From Mesorhizobium norvegicum (lineage in GTDB: Bacteria > Pseudomonadota > Alphaproteobacteria > Rhizobiales > Rhizobiaceae): 43,678 nt of DNA. A model generated the notes under the pieces. The model was not told the DNA's origin. It saw only the letters and a list, made by a program, of their open reading frames with translations, and searched no databases. The stretch spans positions 74,878-118,555 of the forward strand of contig NZ_SMYZ01000022.1 of assembly GCF_004919685.1 (NCBI RefSeq), in the 5' to 3' direction. The stretch's first letter is position 1. Every line of letters starts with the position of its first letter. Made by a program: the position numbers and the translations under genes. Shown here piece after piece: positions 33,648 through 43,678 of the stretch.

Positions 33648-34553
33648 TCAGCAGGCGATCTCGGCCAGCAGCCAGTCACGGAAGGCGCGGATCTTCGGCA
33701 CGGTGCGGCGCGCCTGGGGATAGACCAGCCAATAGGCGTGTCCGTCGTCGCCGACCAAATCGAAAGGCTGCACCAGGCGGCCGTCGGCGAGCTCCGCCTT
33801 GAACAGCGCCCTGGTCAGGATCGCCACGCCATGGCCGGCGATTGCCGCATTGGCCTCATAGGCCTGCGCGCCCATGCTGCTGCCAGGGCGTCTGGCAAGA
33901 TCGTGCGAGTGCACGCCGGCCGCCGAGAACCACTCCGTCCACCAGATGTCGCCGGGATCGAGGATCGGCAGCCGCAAGAGATCGGCCGGTTCGTTGACAC
34001 CGCCAATGCTTGCCGCGAGCTTCGGGCTCAGCATCGGTGTGAAGTCGGCATCGAGCAGCTTGTGCGCTTCCAGGCCCGGCCATTTGCCGCCGCCCGAGCG
34101 GATGGCGATATCGGTATCCTCGCGGGCAAAGTCTGTCAGGCGGCTCGACGTCTCCAGCCGAACGGCAAGTGCGGGATGCGCGATCTGGAACGATCCCAGC
34201 CGGTGCGCAAGCCAGTTCGAGGCAAAGGTCAGCACGGTGGTGACGCACAGCAGCCCGTCAGCACCGCCACGCGCCGCGGCATAGGCCTGGCCAAGGATGG
34301 CAAAGGCTTCGCCGACAGCGGGCGCGAGACGTTGTCCCGCCTCGGTCAACACGATCTGGCGTGGCCGGCGCAGGAATAGCGGCGCGCCGACGCGTTCCTC
34401 CAGCACCTTGATCTGATAGCTGACCGCCGCCTGCGTCATGCCGAGTTCGCCGGCGGCCTTGGTGAAGGAAAGATGCCGCGCCACCGCGTCGAACACCCTG
34501 ATCGCCTGCAACGGAGGGAGTTGCGAAACCTGTCGCGAGCTGAGATCAGGCAT
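33648..34553 (-). CDS. LysR-family regulator, GcvA-like (second)
   Basis: A 301-residue LysR-type factor. LPPLQAIRVFDAVARHLSFT and QAAVSYQIKVLEERVG form the HTH (about residues 12-70), and the effector domain follows. The HLSFTKAAGELGMTQAAVSY form places it in the GcvA-like branch. It is divergent from a small DUF1127-like gene at 34664; overlapping dyads cover its own start codon. It lies between the smoE promoter and the SorC gene, on the same strand as the operon, with a 227-base gap to smoE. A role in the polyol operon is not evident; the small divergent gene is the more usual LysR target. Confidence 0.88.
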   Translation of the reverse strand: MPDLSSRQVSQLPPLQAIRVFDAVARHLSFTKAAGELGMTQAAVSYQIKVLEERVGAPLFLRRPRQIVLTEAGQRLAPAVGEAFAILGQAYAAARGGADGLLCVTTVLTFASNWLAHRLGSFQIAHPALAVRLETSSRLTDFAREDTDIAIRSGGGKWPGLEAHKLLDADFTPMLSPKLAASIGGVNEPADLLRLPILDPGDIWWTEWFSAAGVHSHDLARRPGSSMGAQAYEANAAIAGHGVAILTRALFKAELADGRLVQPFDLVGDDGHAYWLVYPQARRTVPKIRAFRDWLLAEIAC

Positions 34554-34575
34554 AAGGCCTCCTTATGGGCCATAA
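34551..34575. promoter_or_regulatory. Overlapping dyads at the LysR start codon
   Basis: CATAAGG-CCT-CCTTATG (34551-34567) and TTATGG-G-CCATAA (34563-34575) are two perfect dyads sharing a half-site, making three CATAAG/CATAAC-like half-sites in a row. The first includes the ATG of the LysR gene and its ribosome site. Regulator binding would block its own translation start region or transcription. Confidence 0.5.
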
Positions 34576-34663
34576 CAGATGTTCGATTGGCGAAGGCGGC
34601 CGGCAAGACCGACATACAGCGTCAACCCATCATTCGGGTTCAGGATAGCGGAGGTTGACGATC

Positions 34664-34849
34664 ATGACCATGGCGCAGCAAAAATGCACTCCCACCCCGG
34701 ATCAGCGTTGGGTTTCGTGGCTCACGGACGGATTTGGCTGGTTCGCGATAAAAAAGCGGGCACATCTCGACATCAGGGACCTGTCGCCGCATCTGCAGCG
34801 CGATCTCGGTTTCCTCGATGGCAACGACCCATTCGGGCGGCACGAATAG
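34664..34849 (+). CDS. DUF1127-like small protein
   Basis: A 61-residue protein with an Arg/Leu-rich end (HLDIRDLSPHLQRDLGFLDG) of the kind seen at the C-terminus of DUF1127 small proteins. The N-terminal half (QRWVSWLTDGFGWFAIKKRA) is aromatic-rich. ATG at 34664 is chosen, with GGAGG nine bases upstream; TTG at 34655 is too close to that site. It is divergent from the LysR gene, 110 bases away. The function is unknown. Confidence 0.6.
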   Translation: MTMAQQKCTPTPDQRWVSWLTDGFGWFAIKKRAHLDIRDLSPHLQRDLGFLDGNDPFGRHE

Positions 34850-34888
34850 CCCGACTGATGTTATCGCAAAATCAGGTGAGGTTCCCGG

Positions 34889-35875
34889 TCAGATGCTGGC
34901 CAGCAGGGCGGCGGCGGTCCGTTCATCGGTGATGAGGCCGTTGATCAGCCGCCGGTTGGCGGCCGCCAGGATGCCCGGCAGCTTTCGCTCGCCCATCGCC
35001 AATGCGATGACCAGCGATTTTTCGCGCGACGGCAGCGACGCCGACGACACCCGGTCGTTGGTGATGCCCTCGATCATGCGGCCTTCGCGGTCGAACACCC
35101 AGCCAACGATCTCGGCGATGCCGCCGGCCTTCTGCAGCGCCTTCAATTCGCTTTCCGAAATGAAGCCGTCCTCATAGAGCGGCGCCTTGGGGCCGAGATC
35201 GCCAATGCCGATGAAGGTGACGTCGGCCTCGGCGGCCAGCGCCAGCGTCGGCTGGATCATCGGCTGGTTGAGCAGCATCTCGCGCTCCTCCGGCGAAGAG
35301 GCGATGACCGGCAGCGGCATCGGGAAGGACCGCGCCTTCACCCTGTCGGCCATGGTGAAGATGACGTTGTAGAAGGCGGCCGAGCCGTCCGGCGAGATGT
35401 TGCCCGTCAACGACACCACCTTGTGCTGCGGACATTCCATCGGCGGCAGCTGCTCGATCGCCGCCTTCAGCGTGCGCCCGGTGCCGATCGCCATGACGAT
35501 CGGCGTCGGTGAGCGCAGCCGCCGCTCGATCTCGGCGGCAGCCGCCTCGGCGATGCCGATGGTCGTGGAAGACGAATTCGGATCGCTCGGCACCACCTCG
35601 ACCAGGTCGAGCGCGAAGCGTGATCGCAACCGCGCAGCCAGATCAAGGCAGTTGGCGATCGGATGATCGACGCGAACCTTGATCAAGCCCTCCGACACGG
35701 CCAGCGACACCAGCCGCTGCGCCGTCTGCCGCGAGATGCCGAGCGTGGCGGCAATCTGGTCCTGTGTGTTGCCGGCAACATAATAAAGCCAGCCGGCGCG
35801 CGCCGCGTCGTCCAGCCTGTTGCTGCCACCATCCTGCCGGGTATTCACGTCCTGCCTCCCGAAGCCGCCGGTCAT
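34889..35875 (-). CDS. SorC/DeoR-type sugar-binding transcriptional regulator
   Basis: A 328-residue regulator of the SorC family. An N-terminal HTH (residues ~20-65: RAGWLYYVAGNTQDQIAATL, then GISRQTAQRLVSLAVSEGLI) is followed by the sugar-phosphate-isomerase-like effector domain with VMAIGTGRTLKAAIEQLPP and VTFIGIGDLGPKAPLYEDGF. Such regulators bind a phosphorylated sugar or polyol. It is encoded at the head of the polyol cluster and is the best candidate to control it, as SmoC-like proteins do in other rhizobia. It is on the same strand as the operon and divergent from the HAD gene at 36105. Confidence 0.9.
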   Translation of the reverse strand: MTGGFGRQDVNTRQDGGSNRLDDAARAGWLYYVAGNTQDQIAATLGISRQTAQRLVSLAVSEGLIKVRVDHPIANCLDLAARLRSRFALDLVEVVPSDPNSSSTTIGIAEAAAAEIERRLRSPTPIVMAIGTGRTLKAAIEQLPPMECPQHKVVSLTGNISPDGSAAFYNVIFTMADRVKARSFPMPLPVIASSPEEREMLLNQPMIQPTLALAAEADVTFIGIGDLGPKAPLYEDGFISESELKALQKAGGIAEIVGWVFDREGRMIEGITNDRVSSASLPSREKSLVIALAMGERKLPGILAAANRRLINGLITDERTAAALLASI

Positions 35876-36104
35876 GAGAGCGGCCCACGCCTACTTTCGC
35901 AGGGAACGGCCCGCTGCGCAATTGTCAATCTCCAGGGCAATTGCTTGCACCCACCGGCGCAGGCGGGGCCAAATTTCCTTCTTCCACGATGTCGGTGTCA
36001 GGTAAAGAAGCGCGGTTGCGGTCCCGACAGGCGGCAGGTTCTTCGGTCCCGAAGGTTTATCTCCCGGCGCAAACCCTTTAAGGGATCGCAAAAAGGAGCG
36101 CTGC

Positions 36105-36737
36105 ATGACACCGAAAGCGGTTTTCTGGGATATGGACGGCACGCTGGTCGACAGCGAACCGCTGCACGAGGCAGCCCTGGTGGCCGCAATGCGCAATGTC
36201 GGCCTCGTGCCGCCTGATGATCTGCATGAGCGCGTGCTCGGCGTCGCGGCCTGGCCGGTCTACGAGATGATGCGCGACGAGTTCGGCCTGGACCTGCCTT
36301 TCGACGACTGGATCGTGCGCAAATACGAGCACTACCTGCCGCTGGTCGAGCGCTTGCAGCCGCGTCCCGGCGCGATCGAGATCTTCAACGAGCTTAGGGC
36401 AAGGGGCGTTGCGCAGGCCGTGGTCTCGAATTCGGACCGGATGATCGTCGACGCCAATCTGGGCATGGTCGGGCTGACCTATCCCGGCATGAAGACGATC
36501 AGCCGCAACGATGTGCGCGAAGGCAAGCCGCATGCCGAGCCGTTCCTGCGCGCCGCGTATCTGGCCGATGTCGACCCGGCGCATGCGGTAGCGATCGACG
36601 ACAGCTGGCCGGGCGCCATGGCGGGCCTGGCGGCGGGAATGAAGACGATCTTCTGGCCGGAAAGGCCGATGGAAGGACCGCCCGGCGCCGTCGTCATCAA
36701 CAGCGCCGAGGAATTGCGGGCCGAACTGGGCCTGTAG
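36105..36737 (+). CDS. HAD-superfamily phosphatase (second)
   Basis: A 210-residue HAD subfamily IA hydrolase. WDMDGTLVDSEPLHE is motif I (Asp nucleophile and acid/base), VVSNSDR motif II, GKPHAEPFLRA motif III and IDDSWPGAMAG motif IV. AAGGAG lies 7 bases before the ATG. It is related to the other HAD protein at 26145-26828 but clearly distinct. It ends 4 bases before the convergent class II aldolase gene, so the two genes meet tail to tail. A sugar-phosphate or phosphoglycolate-type substrate is usual for the fold. Confidence 0.88.
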   Translation: MTPKAVFWDMDGTLVDSEPLHEAALVAAMRNVGLVPPDDLHERVLGVAAWPVYEMMRDEFGLDLPFDDWIVRKYEHYLPLVERLQPRPGAIEIFNELRARGVAQAVVSNSDRMIVDANLGMVGLTYPGMKTISRNDVREGKPHAEPFLRAAYLADVDPAHAVAIDDSWPGAMAGLAAGMKTIFWPERPMEGPPGAVVINSAEELRAELGL

Positions 36738-36741
36738 ACTA

Positions 36742-37509
36742 TCAATTCCGGTAAATCGGTTCCTGCTCGTCGAGGATCGCCTTCAGCTCGCTGAGATGGC
36801 GTTCGGCCTGGCCGGGATAATCGTCCATCTCGCTTGCCGCCTTCTCGGCGATCGCGTCGGAGAGCGTGCGCAGCGGCCGGCCGGTCCACAGCGCCTTGAT
36901 ATAAGTCTCGGCGGCGCGCTCGAAATAGAACATGCGGTTGAAGGCATCGGCGACCGTATCGCCGATCACCAGCACGCCGTGATTTCCCATCACCATCACC
37001 TTGACCTTGGGATCGACGAGAAGCTGCGAGCAGCGCTCACCCTCCTCCTCGAAGGCCAGTCCGCCATAATGCGCGTCGACGACATGGCGGTTGAAGAACA
37101 TCGCCGAATTCTGGTCGATCGGCGGCAGGCGGGAGTCGGCGAGCGAGGCCAGCACCGTGGCGTGGATCGAATGCACATGCATGACGCAGCGCGCGTGGCG
37201 CACATTGCGATGGATGGCGCCGTGCAGCCCCCATGCCGTCGGGTCGGGCGCGTCCGGGCCGGAGAGCGTATCCGGATCGTTGGCATCGATCATCAAAAGG
37301 TCGCTCGCCTTGATGCGCGAGAAATGCACCTGGTTGGGGTTCATCAGGAACTGCGTGCCGTCGTCGTTGACCGCCAGCGAGAAATGATTGGCCACCGCCT
37401 CGTGCATGTTGAGCCGCGCCGTCCAGCGAAAGGCACAAGCGAGATCGACACGCTCCTCATAGAAGGGCAGGTTGGTCAGCGTTTCCTTCTGCAGGCGGGC
37501 TATGCTCAT
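36742..37509 (-). CDS. Class II aldolase/adducin-family protein
   Basis: A 255-residue member of the zinc-dependent class II aldolase fold (L-fuculose/L-ribulose-phosphate type). NMHEAVANHFSL is the family opening, VMHVHSIHATVLASLADS has the HxH zinc ligands, and VMVMGNHGVLVIGDTV carries the third His in the GNHG loop. Start at 37509 with GGAGG upstream. It lies tail to tail with the HAD gene, just outside the polyol operon. It could cleave a ketose phosphate or act as a decarboxylase/epimerase; several members have no known reaction. Confidence 0.88.
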   Translation of the reverse strand: MSIARLQKETLTNLPFYEERVDLACAFRWTARLNMHEAVANHFSLAVNDDGTQFLMNPNQVHFSRIKASDLLMIDANDPDTLSGPDAPDPTAWGLHGAIHRNVRHARCVMHVHSIHATVLASLADSRLPPIDQNSAMFFNRHVVDAHYGGLAFEEEGERCSQLLVDPKVKVMVMGNHGVLVIGDTVADAFNRMFYFERAAETYIKALWTGRPLRTLSDAIAEKAASEMDDYPGQAERHLSELKAILDEQEPIYRN

Positions 37510-37591
37510 CGAAAAATCCTCCGGTTTTGGCAAGAATGCCGTGGCCAGCCCATGCCCGCAACCGGTTTTGGTTGGTGCAGGGACGGCTATC

Positions 37592-38236
37592 TCACGCTGC
37601 CGTGCTGGCAGCAGCAGCGCCGGCCCGCAGGCCGCCATGCTCGATGATGAAATCGATCACCTCCTGCAGCCCCTTGCCGCGCGACAGGTCGGTGAAGCCG
37701 AACGGCCGCTTGCCGCGCATGCGGCCTGCGTCACTCTCCATGACATCGAGATTGACGTTCACGTAAGGAGCGAGATCGCTCTTGTTGATCACCAGGAAAT
37801 CGGAGCGGGTGATCGCCGGCCCGCCCTTGCGCGGGATTTCTTCGCCCTGGCAAACCGAGATGACATAGAGCGTCAGGTCGGCGAGATCGGGCGAGAAGGT
37901 GGCGGCGAGATTGTCGCCGCCGGATTCGATGAAGACAATGTCGAGATCCGGGAATTTCCTGTTCATCTCGGCGATCGCCTGCAGATTGATCGAGGCATCC
38001 TCGCGGATGGCGGTGTGCGGGCAGCCGCCGGTCTCGACGCCCATGATGCGATCCTCGGGCAGCGCTTGCAGCCGCGCCAGCATCATGGCGTCTTCCTTGG
38101 TGTAGATGTCGTTGGTGACGACGGCGATCGAGAATTCGTCGCGCAGCGCCTTGCACAGTTTTTCGGTCAGCGTCGTCTTGCCCGAACCGACCGGGCCGCC
38201 AATGCCAACGCGCAGCGGGCCATTTGTCTGTGTCAT
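37592..38236 (-). CDS. ureG: Urease accessory GTPase UreG
   Basis: A 214-residue GTPase that drives nickel delivery to urease together with UreF, UreH/D and Ure[10 protein letters not shown] (residues 13-21) is the P-loop, [10 protein letters not shown] and [17 protein letters not shown] contain the conserved metal-binding CPH motif, and NKSDLA is the guanine-specificity motif. Its start at 38236 overlaps the DUF3995 gene by 4 bases; the frame continues upstream without family likeness. The length matches UreG. It is the last gene of the urease run. Confidence 0.97.
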   Translation of the reverse strand: MTQTNGPLRVGIGGPVGSGKTTLTEKLCKALRDEFSIAVVTNDIYTKEDAMMLARLQALPEDRIMGVETGGCPHTAIREDASINLQAIAEMNRKFPDLDIVFIESGGDNLAATFSPDLADLTLYVISVCQGEEIPRKGGPAITRSDFLVINKSDLAPYVNVNLDVMESDAGRMRGKRPFGFTDLSRGKGLQEVIDFIIEHGGLRAGAAAASTAA

Positions 38237-38673
38237 GCGGGAAACTCCGTGATGGCGAGGATGGCAAAGCCGAGCCCGATCAGCAGGCACAGCGGCGAAT
38301 AGTAGCGCAGGTCGAGCCGCGCGAAAGGCTGTTCCGGCGCCAGCCGCCGCCACCATGGCGTGAAACCGGCAATGCCGCGTCCCAGGAACACCAGCCCGAT
38401 GAGCAGTGACGTGGCTGCGAGCCCCTCCTTTGGGAAGGGTGAGGCAAAGACGCCCATGAGCGCCAGCGGCCACAGCGTCGCCAGGCACAGGCACGCGGCA
38501 ACGGCGAAACTGGCGAACGGCGTCGGCATGTCATCGACGCCGCGAAAGCCGACGACAGCGCGGGCGCAGGAGGCCGCATCCTTGCCCGGCCAGATGCCGC
38601 CAAGGCCCCAATAGACATGCAGCGCGGTGATCAGCAGCAGGACAAGGGAGAGCGAGAAGGCGAGAAGGATCAT
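38233..38673 (-). CDS. DUF3995 membrane protein in the urease operon
   Basis: A 146-residue protein with four predicted membrane spans, matching the DUF3995 family in its opening ([20 protein letters not shown]) and in the G-R-G-I-A-G-F-T-P block. It overlaps ureF by 4 bases at its start and ureG by 4 bases at its end, so it is translated with the urease genes. Its function is unknown. Position suggests a membrane role linked to urea, ammonia or nickel, but this is inference. Confidence 0.8.
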   Translation of the reverse strand: MILLAFSLSLVLLLITALHVYWGLGGIWPGKDAASCARAVVGFRGVDDMPTPFASFAVAACLCLATLWPLALMGVFASPFPKEGLAATSLLIGLVFLGRGIAGFTPWWRRLAPEQPFARLDLRYYSPLCLLIGLGFAILAITEFPA

Positions 38674-39341
38674 GAGCGGAACAATCGCGAGTACTGGGTT
38701 TCATGCTTCATCGCCATGACATCGGAAACGAAGGCACAGCCACCGAGATCATCCAATGTCGAGCGCGCGGCGCGGGCGGCGGTCGCCAGGCCCAGCGGCT
38801 CGAAGCCGGCTAACAGAACTGTGGCTTTGCTCTGACCTACGACGCCAAGCCGGATCGCCGCCTGGACGAGGTTGGAGAAGAAGGTCTGCAGGAAGGCGGA
38901 CAGCGCATCCTGAAGTGCAATCGAATTGCCGCCGGCAATGGCGCCGACGGCGACGCAATAGGCGCATTCAGCCGGCAAGTGCTCCAGCACCGGATTTGGC
39001 CAGGCCGCTGCCGCTTTGAGGAAGGCAGCTCCTTGCAGCATGGTCTCGGTGTGGCGTTCGCGCGAGCCGGCCAGCGCCTCGGCGAGTGCGGCTATGTCAT
39101 CGAGATCGCCGGTGCCGCGTGCCCGGCGCCAGCTTTCTGCGAACAGCACGGCGTCGTTCCAGCCCGAGCCCATCTCGACCAGCGTTTCCAGCCAGCGGGC
39201 AAGGCTTTCGGCATCGGCAACCAGCCCGTCATGCACCGCGCGCTCGAGGCCATGGCTGTAGGAAAAGCCGCCGACCGGAAAGGAAGGCGACAGCCACGCC
39301 ATCAGCCGCAGCAGGGCGATGTTCGAAGGCTGGTCAGTCAT
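38670..39341 (-). CDS. ureF: Urease accessory protein UreF
   Basis: A 223-residue alpha-helical chaperone of urease activation that links UreG and UreD/H to the apoenzyme. [21 protein letters not shown] is the hallmark N-terminal region (residues ~12-32, only in part quoted here as a motif), and the end carries [15 protein letters not shown], as in known UreF proteins. ATG at 39341 overlaps the ureE end by 8 bases and its stop overlaps DUF3995 by 4. Confidence 0.95.
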   Translation of the reverse strand: MTDQPSNIALLRLMAWLSPSFPVGGFSYSHGLERAVHDGLVADAESLARWLETLVEMGSGWNDAVLFAESWRRARGTGDLDDIAALAEALAGSRERHTETMLQGAAFLKAAAAWPNPVLEHLPAECAYCVAVGAIAGGNSIALQDALSAFLQTFFSNLVQAAIRLGVVGQSKATVLLAGFEPLGLATAARAARSTLDDLGGCAFVSDVMAMKHETQYSRLFRS

Positions 39342-39921
39342 GGTCGTGGTGGTGGCCAGCATGGGAATGGGAATGCGATTCGCTGTGCGAGTGCGAATGC
39401 GCTTCCGCATGGCTGTGTGCGTGCGCCTCGGCATGCGCATGGCCGTGATCGTGTCCGCCGGAATAGGCGCCGCGCACCGGCTTGAACGGCTCGGAAACGT
39501 CGGTCACCGTGGCGCCGAGCCCCTCCAGCATCGCCTTGATGACATGGTCGCGCAGGATGAGGATGCGCCCGGCCTCGATGCTTGCGGCGAGATGACGGTT
39601 GCCGATGTGCCAGGCGAGCTCGGCCAGATGCACGCCGTCGCGGGCCCGGATGTCATAGACATCTTCCGGCGCCGCGATGATCTCGATATGGCCGCCATCC
39701 TCAAGCACCAGCCGGTCGCCATCGTTCAAGGCGACGGGTTCGGGCAGGTCGACCAGCACCTTGCTGCCGTCGGCAAGTTCGATGGCCCGGCGGCGCAGAT
39801 GCCGCTCGTCATGGGCGAGAACGGCACGGCCGGACGGTAGGGTGGTTCCGGCATTGCCAGCGGTCAGCACCGAGATGGCGCGCGGGAATTTGGTGAAGTC
39901 GGTGTTGAGGTTGAGCTTCAT
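39334..39921 (-). CDS. ureE: Urease nickel metallochaperone UreE with His-rich tail
   Basis: A 195-residue nickel chaperone. The N-terminal peptide-binding domain ([20 protein letters not shown]) and the central metal-binding domain ([34 protein letters not shown]) are typical. The last ~40 residues alternate His with Ala, Ser, Gly, Asp or Glu and hold about 17 His, a variable nickel-storing tail. It overlaps the GST gene by 4 bases (ATGA) and ureF by 8. Confidence 0.95.
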   Translation of the reverse strand: MKLNLNTDFTKFPRAISVLTAGNAGTTLPSGRAVLAHDERHLRRRAIELADGSKVLVDLPEPVALNDGDRLVLEDGGHIEIIAAPEDVYDIRARDGVHLAELAWHIGNRHLAASIEAGRILILRDHVIKAMLEGLGATVTDVSEPFKPVRGAYSGGHDHGHAHAEAHAHSHAEAHSHSHSESHSHSHAGHHHDHD

Positions 39922-40523
39922 TTCATGGAGCCTCCGTTAGCCTGCGCCCGTGCACGGGCGGGCCGCGCCAGCACGCGGTCGAAATAGGCGTTGACGCGCT
40001 CGGACTCGATCGGGAATTTTCCTGCGCGGGCCCAGCCGCCCATGTCGCCTAATAGCACGTCGACGGCGGAGAACCGGTCCCCAAGCGCAAACGGCTTGTC
40101 GCCCAACCGCCGGTCCAGCGCCTTCTGTTCCGAGGCAAAATCGTAGGCCGCCGCAGGACCGACATCGACCCGCACGTCCTTCGGCAGCAGGAAGCGGTGG
40201 CGCAATTTGTTCCACAGCGGCGCTTCAAACTCGCTCTGGGCAAAATGCATCCAGGAATCCATCTCGGCGCGGCCGGCGACGCCCGGATTGGCGCCCATGC
40301 CCTTGTCGGCGTGCTTGTCTGCGAGATAGACGCAGATCGCCGCCGAATCCGTCACCGTCAGCTCGCCGTCGATCAGGATCGGCACCTTGCCCGACGGGTT
40401 GAGTGCGTAGGCTTCCGGTGAGCGCAGCTTGACCTCAACGAATTCATAGGGCTGCCCGAGTTCCTCGAGCATCCAGAGAACGCGGCTGACCCGGGATCCG
40501 CGCGATCCAACGGCCTTGTACAT
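39918..40523 (-). CDS. Glutathione S-transferase-family protein
   Basis: A 201-residue GST. The N-terminal thioredoxin-like part has [20 protein letters not shown], then [12 protein letters not shown] with the cis-Pro and [11 protein letters not shown] with the glutathione-binding Asp/Ser; the C-terminal part is all-helical with [12 protein letters not shown]. The ATG at 40523 ([11 protein letters not shown]) is used; the longer frame adds nothing. It overlaps ureE by 4 bases and so is locked into the urease operon. Whether it acts in nickel handling or is a passenger is unknown. Confidence 0.9.
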   Translation of the reverse strand: MYKAVGSRGSRVSRVLWMLEELGQPYEFVEVKLRSPEAYALNPSGKVPILIDGELTVTDSAAICVYLADKHADKGMGANPGVAGRAEMDSWMHFAQSEFEAPLWNKLRHRFLLPKDVRVDVGPAAAYDFASEQKALDRRLGDKPFALGDRFSAVDVLLGDMGGWARAGKFPIESERVNAYFDRVLARPARARAQANGGSMK

Positions 40524-40566
40524 GCAAACCCTGCCTTTCCCGAACAAGCTAGACCATCGCGTTCGC

Positions 40567-41160
40567 TCAGACGATGGTGTCGAAGAGCCGCAGGATGAAC
40601 GATATCTGATAGATGAGCGCCGCCGTCACAAAGGCGATGTGGAAGCGGCGATCGCGCACCAGGATCGCGGCGATGCAGAGCGCGACGAAGACCGGCGTGC
40701 GGAACAGATACTCGTTGCCGAAGCGGGCGAAATGCTCCGGCCCTTTCAGCAATGTATCGATCACGTCGAGCAGGTAGGTCGCCGCCAGCAGACCGAAGAA
40801 CCAGGCCCGGCGCGAATAGAAGAAATCCTCGTAGCTGGTGTATTCCAGCATCGAATCCGGAAACAGCAGTGCGCACAGCAGGAACAGCGTGATCGCGTAG
40901 AAGATGATGAACAGGTACTTGCCGAAGGTCCAGGTCTCGATGGCGTAGAGGCCGAACTCCCACCACCAGAAATGCACCAGCATCAAAAGCACCGAGGCGA
41001 CCCAGGCCAGATGCACGGGATAGAGCCGGTACTGGCCGGGATGCTGGACGATGCGCGCCACCCCCGACAGCAGGCGAGCGACGCCAAGCCCGATCACCAT
41101 GCCCATAACGATGCGGATATGCGGAAAGATGTCGTGGGGAGAGGCGATTTCGGTGGCCAT
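40567..41160 (-). CDS. Membrane protein of unknown function
   Basis: A 197-residue protein with about six predicted membrane spans (for example VMGMVIGLGVARLLSGVARI and YLFIIFYAITLFLLCALLFP) and aromatic-rich loops. I do not recognise a family. ATG at 41160 follows GAGG; the frame to 41259 is not supported. It lies 43 bases upstream of the GST gene and 53 bases after the DUF29 gene, so it may be part of the urease transcript, but nothing in it points to urease. Confidence 0.7.
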   Translation of the reverse strand: MATEIASPHDIFPHIRIVMGMVIGLGVARLLSGVARIVQHPGQYRLYPVHLAWVASVLLMLVHFWWWEFGLYAIETWTFGKYLFIIFYAITLFLLCALLFPDSMLEYTSYEDFFYSRRAWFFGLLAATYLLDVIDTLLKGPEHFARFGNEYLFRTPVFVALCIAAILVRDRRFHIAFVTAALIYQISFILRLFDTIV

Positions 41161-41213
41161 GGGCCTCAACAAGCAAGGTGGTGGTGGAGCGCGCGCTCGG
41201 CATTCATAGATTG

Positions 41214-41702
41214 CTAGTCTCGCAGAAAATCGTCCATCGAAAGCGGACCGCCAGGCCAAAATCGTCCATCGAGCACCTGCTTGGCTGTAAACGGCGGTTC
41301 GCTTGGAAATTGCGATTTCCGCAAGCCCGTCTCCTGTATCGCAACAGGCAAGGCGTCCTTGTAGGCCTCATCAAAGATCTGAGCGGGATATCGACGAAGA
41401 CTGGGACTATCCTTGATTATGCCTTCGATCCAGACACGCTGTTCGGAAATCGACGACTGCCAGCTGTGGCATCTATGGCCCGGCTGGAACTCCCATTTCA
41501 GGAGATGTGCAATCAGCACCCGCATCCGGCTGCGGATTTCTCTTCGGTCGCTCCTCCCCAAGCTTTCTATCTCCTCGGCAAGATTCTCCCGATCAAGCTC
41601 GGCAAGACGCCCGTCGCGCAAGAGCGCGCCCTGTTCGGCGCTCCACTGCGCGAAGTCCGTTTCGTAGGGCGTCGGCGCCCTGAGCCGGTCAACTCTGTTC
41701 AT
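41214..41702 (-). CDS. DUF29-domain protein
   Basis: A 162-residue protein with the DUF29 pattern: YETDFAQWSAEQGALLRDGR near the start, LAEEIESLGRSDRREIRSRM in the middle and HLLKWEFQPGHRCHSWQSSI later. Family members of about 150 residues occur widely in cyanobacteria and proteobacteria without a known function. It starts with ATG at 41702, in the 610-base gap between ureC and the membrane protein gene. The local base use is less GC-rich than in ureC, so later insertion is possible. Confidence 0.78.
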   Translation of the reverse strand: MNRVDRLRAPTPYETDFAQWSAEQGALLRDGRLAELDRENLAEEIESLGRSDRREIRSRMRVLIAHLLKWEFQPGHRCHSWQSSISEQRVWIEGIIKDSPSLRRYPAQIFDEAYKDALPVAIQETGLRKSQFPSEPPFTAKQVLDGRFWPGGPLSMDDFLRD

Positions 41703-41770
41703 ATGCGTATAATGCCCTAAAGCGCGCGGCGTTTAAACGGCTTCCTGAGATGGGCACTGGCCAAGGCAGC

Positions 41771-43483
<1,713 letters not shown>

Positions 43484-43653
43484 CAGCGATTGCTCCCAAA
43501 ATGAGGCTTGGTCGAAGAAACCGGGTTCCACATTGCCGCCATCCAATGGTCACGCAATGACCCGCCGGACGACACCTTCTGATCCGATTTGGCGGTTGAG
43601 GTTAGGAGGTCACCCCAAAACGACTGTTTGCCAAATCGATGGAAGGAAAATCC

Positions 43654-43678
43654 ATGCGCAAAACGATATTCATTCCCG
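43654..43678 (+). CDS. Start of a plus-strand gene, cut by the window edge
   Basis: ATG at 43654 follows AGGAAA and opens MRKTIFIP, which looks like a signal-peptide start. An in-frame ATG lies at 43639. Only eight codons are visible, so no function can be given. The gap 43484-43653 must hold its promoter and that of ureC. Confidence 0.4.

Noticed and set aside
38237..38494. N-terminal extension of UreG
   Set aside because: Overlaps DUF3995 in another frame; UreG family proteins begin close to the P-loop as with the start at 38236.

Overview
The window reads as chromosome of a GC-rich alphaproteobacterium of the Rhizobiales, most likely Mesorhizobium or a close relative. The basis is the gene families (a Smo/MtlK polyol operon with SorC-type regulator, a urease operon with a His-tailed UreE, DUF1127 small proteins, many ABC importers), the codon and GC use, and the short GC-rich palindromic intergenic repeats. 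No rRNA, tRNA, CRISPR array, insertion sequence or replication origin was found. The genus is an inference from gene content.

Layout. 1-4.3 kb: an intergenic repeat, a Tat-exported branched-chain-type ABC binding protein, a polytopic membrane protein of unknown function and nicotinate phosphoribosyltransferase (pncB). 4.4-8.9 kb: a LysR regulator divergent from an agmatinase-type ureohydrolase, followed by a polar amino-acid-type binding protein and two permeases, with no ATPase gene. 8.9-13.5 kb: small or orphan genes (VOC protein, DUF1127 protein, a LuxR-HTH/TPR regulator, an O-methyltransferase, a small secreted cysteine protein) and a gene-poor stretch of about 0.6 kb.

13.6-23.1 kb: a block bounded on both sides by the 3' end of a MATE efflux gene in direct orientation. 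The left copy is an orphan 3' fragment and the right copy belongs to the intact gene. Inside are a COG4324-type lipoprotein peptidase, a methyltransferase, a broken NAD(P)-binding gene, an SDR, an extra FabF-type ketosynthase, a TetR regulator and a divergent RND efflux pair. A 45-bp palindrome lies between tetR and the pump. This block is the best candidate in the window for an acquired, self-contained system.

24.5-37.5 kb: polyol catabolism. One minus-strand operon runs smoE-smoF-smoG-smoK-smoS-mtlK-HAD phosphatase-FGGY kinase. A SorC regulator, another LysR regulator with a DUF1127-like small gene, a second HAD phosphatase and a class II aldolase lie around its head. 37.6-43.5 kb: urease genes ureC, ureE, ureF and ureG, interleaved with a DUF29 protein, a membrane protein, a glutathione S-transferase and a DUF3995 protein. 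From the GST to ureG every junction overlaps. ureA, ureB and ureD are not in the window, and a plus-strand gene begins at the right edge.

Together these suggest uptake and breakdown of guanidino compounds, sugar alcohols and urea, typical of a soil or plant-associated bacterium, plus an efflux and lipid-related accessory block.
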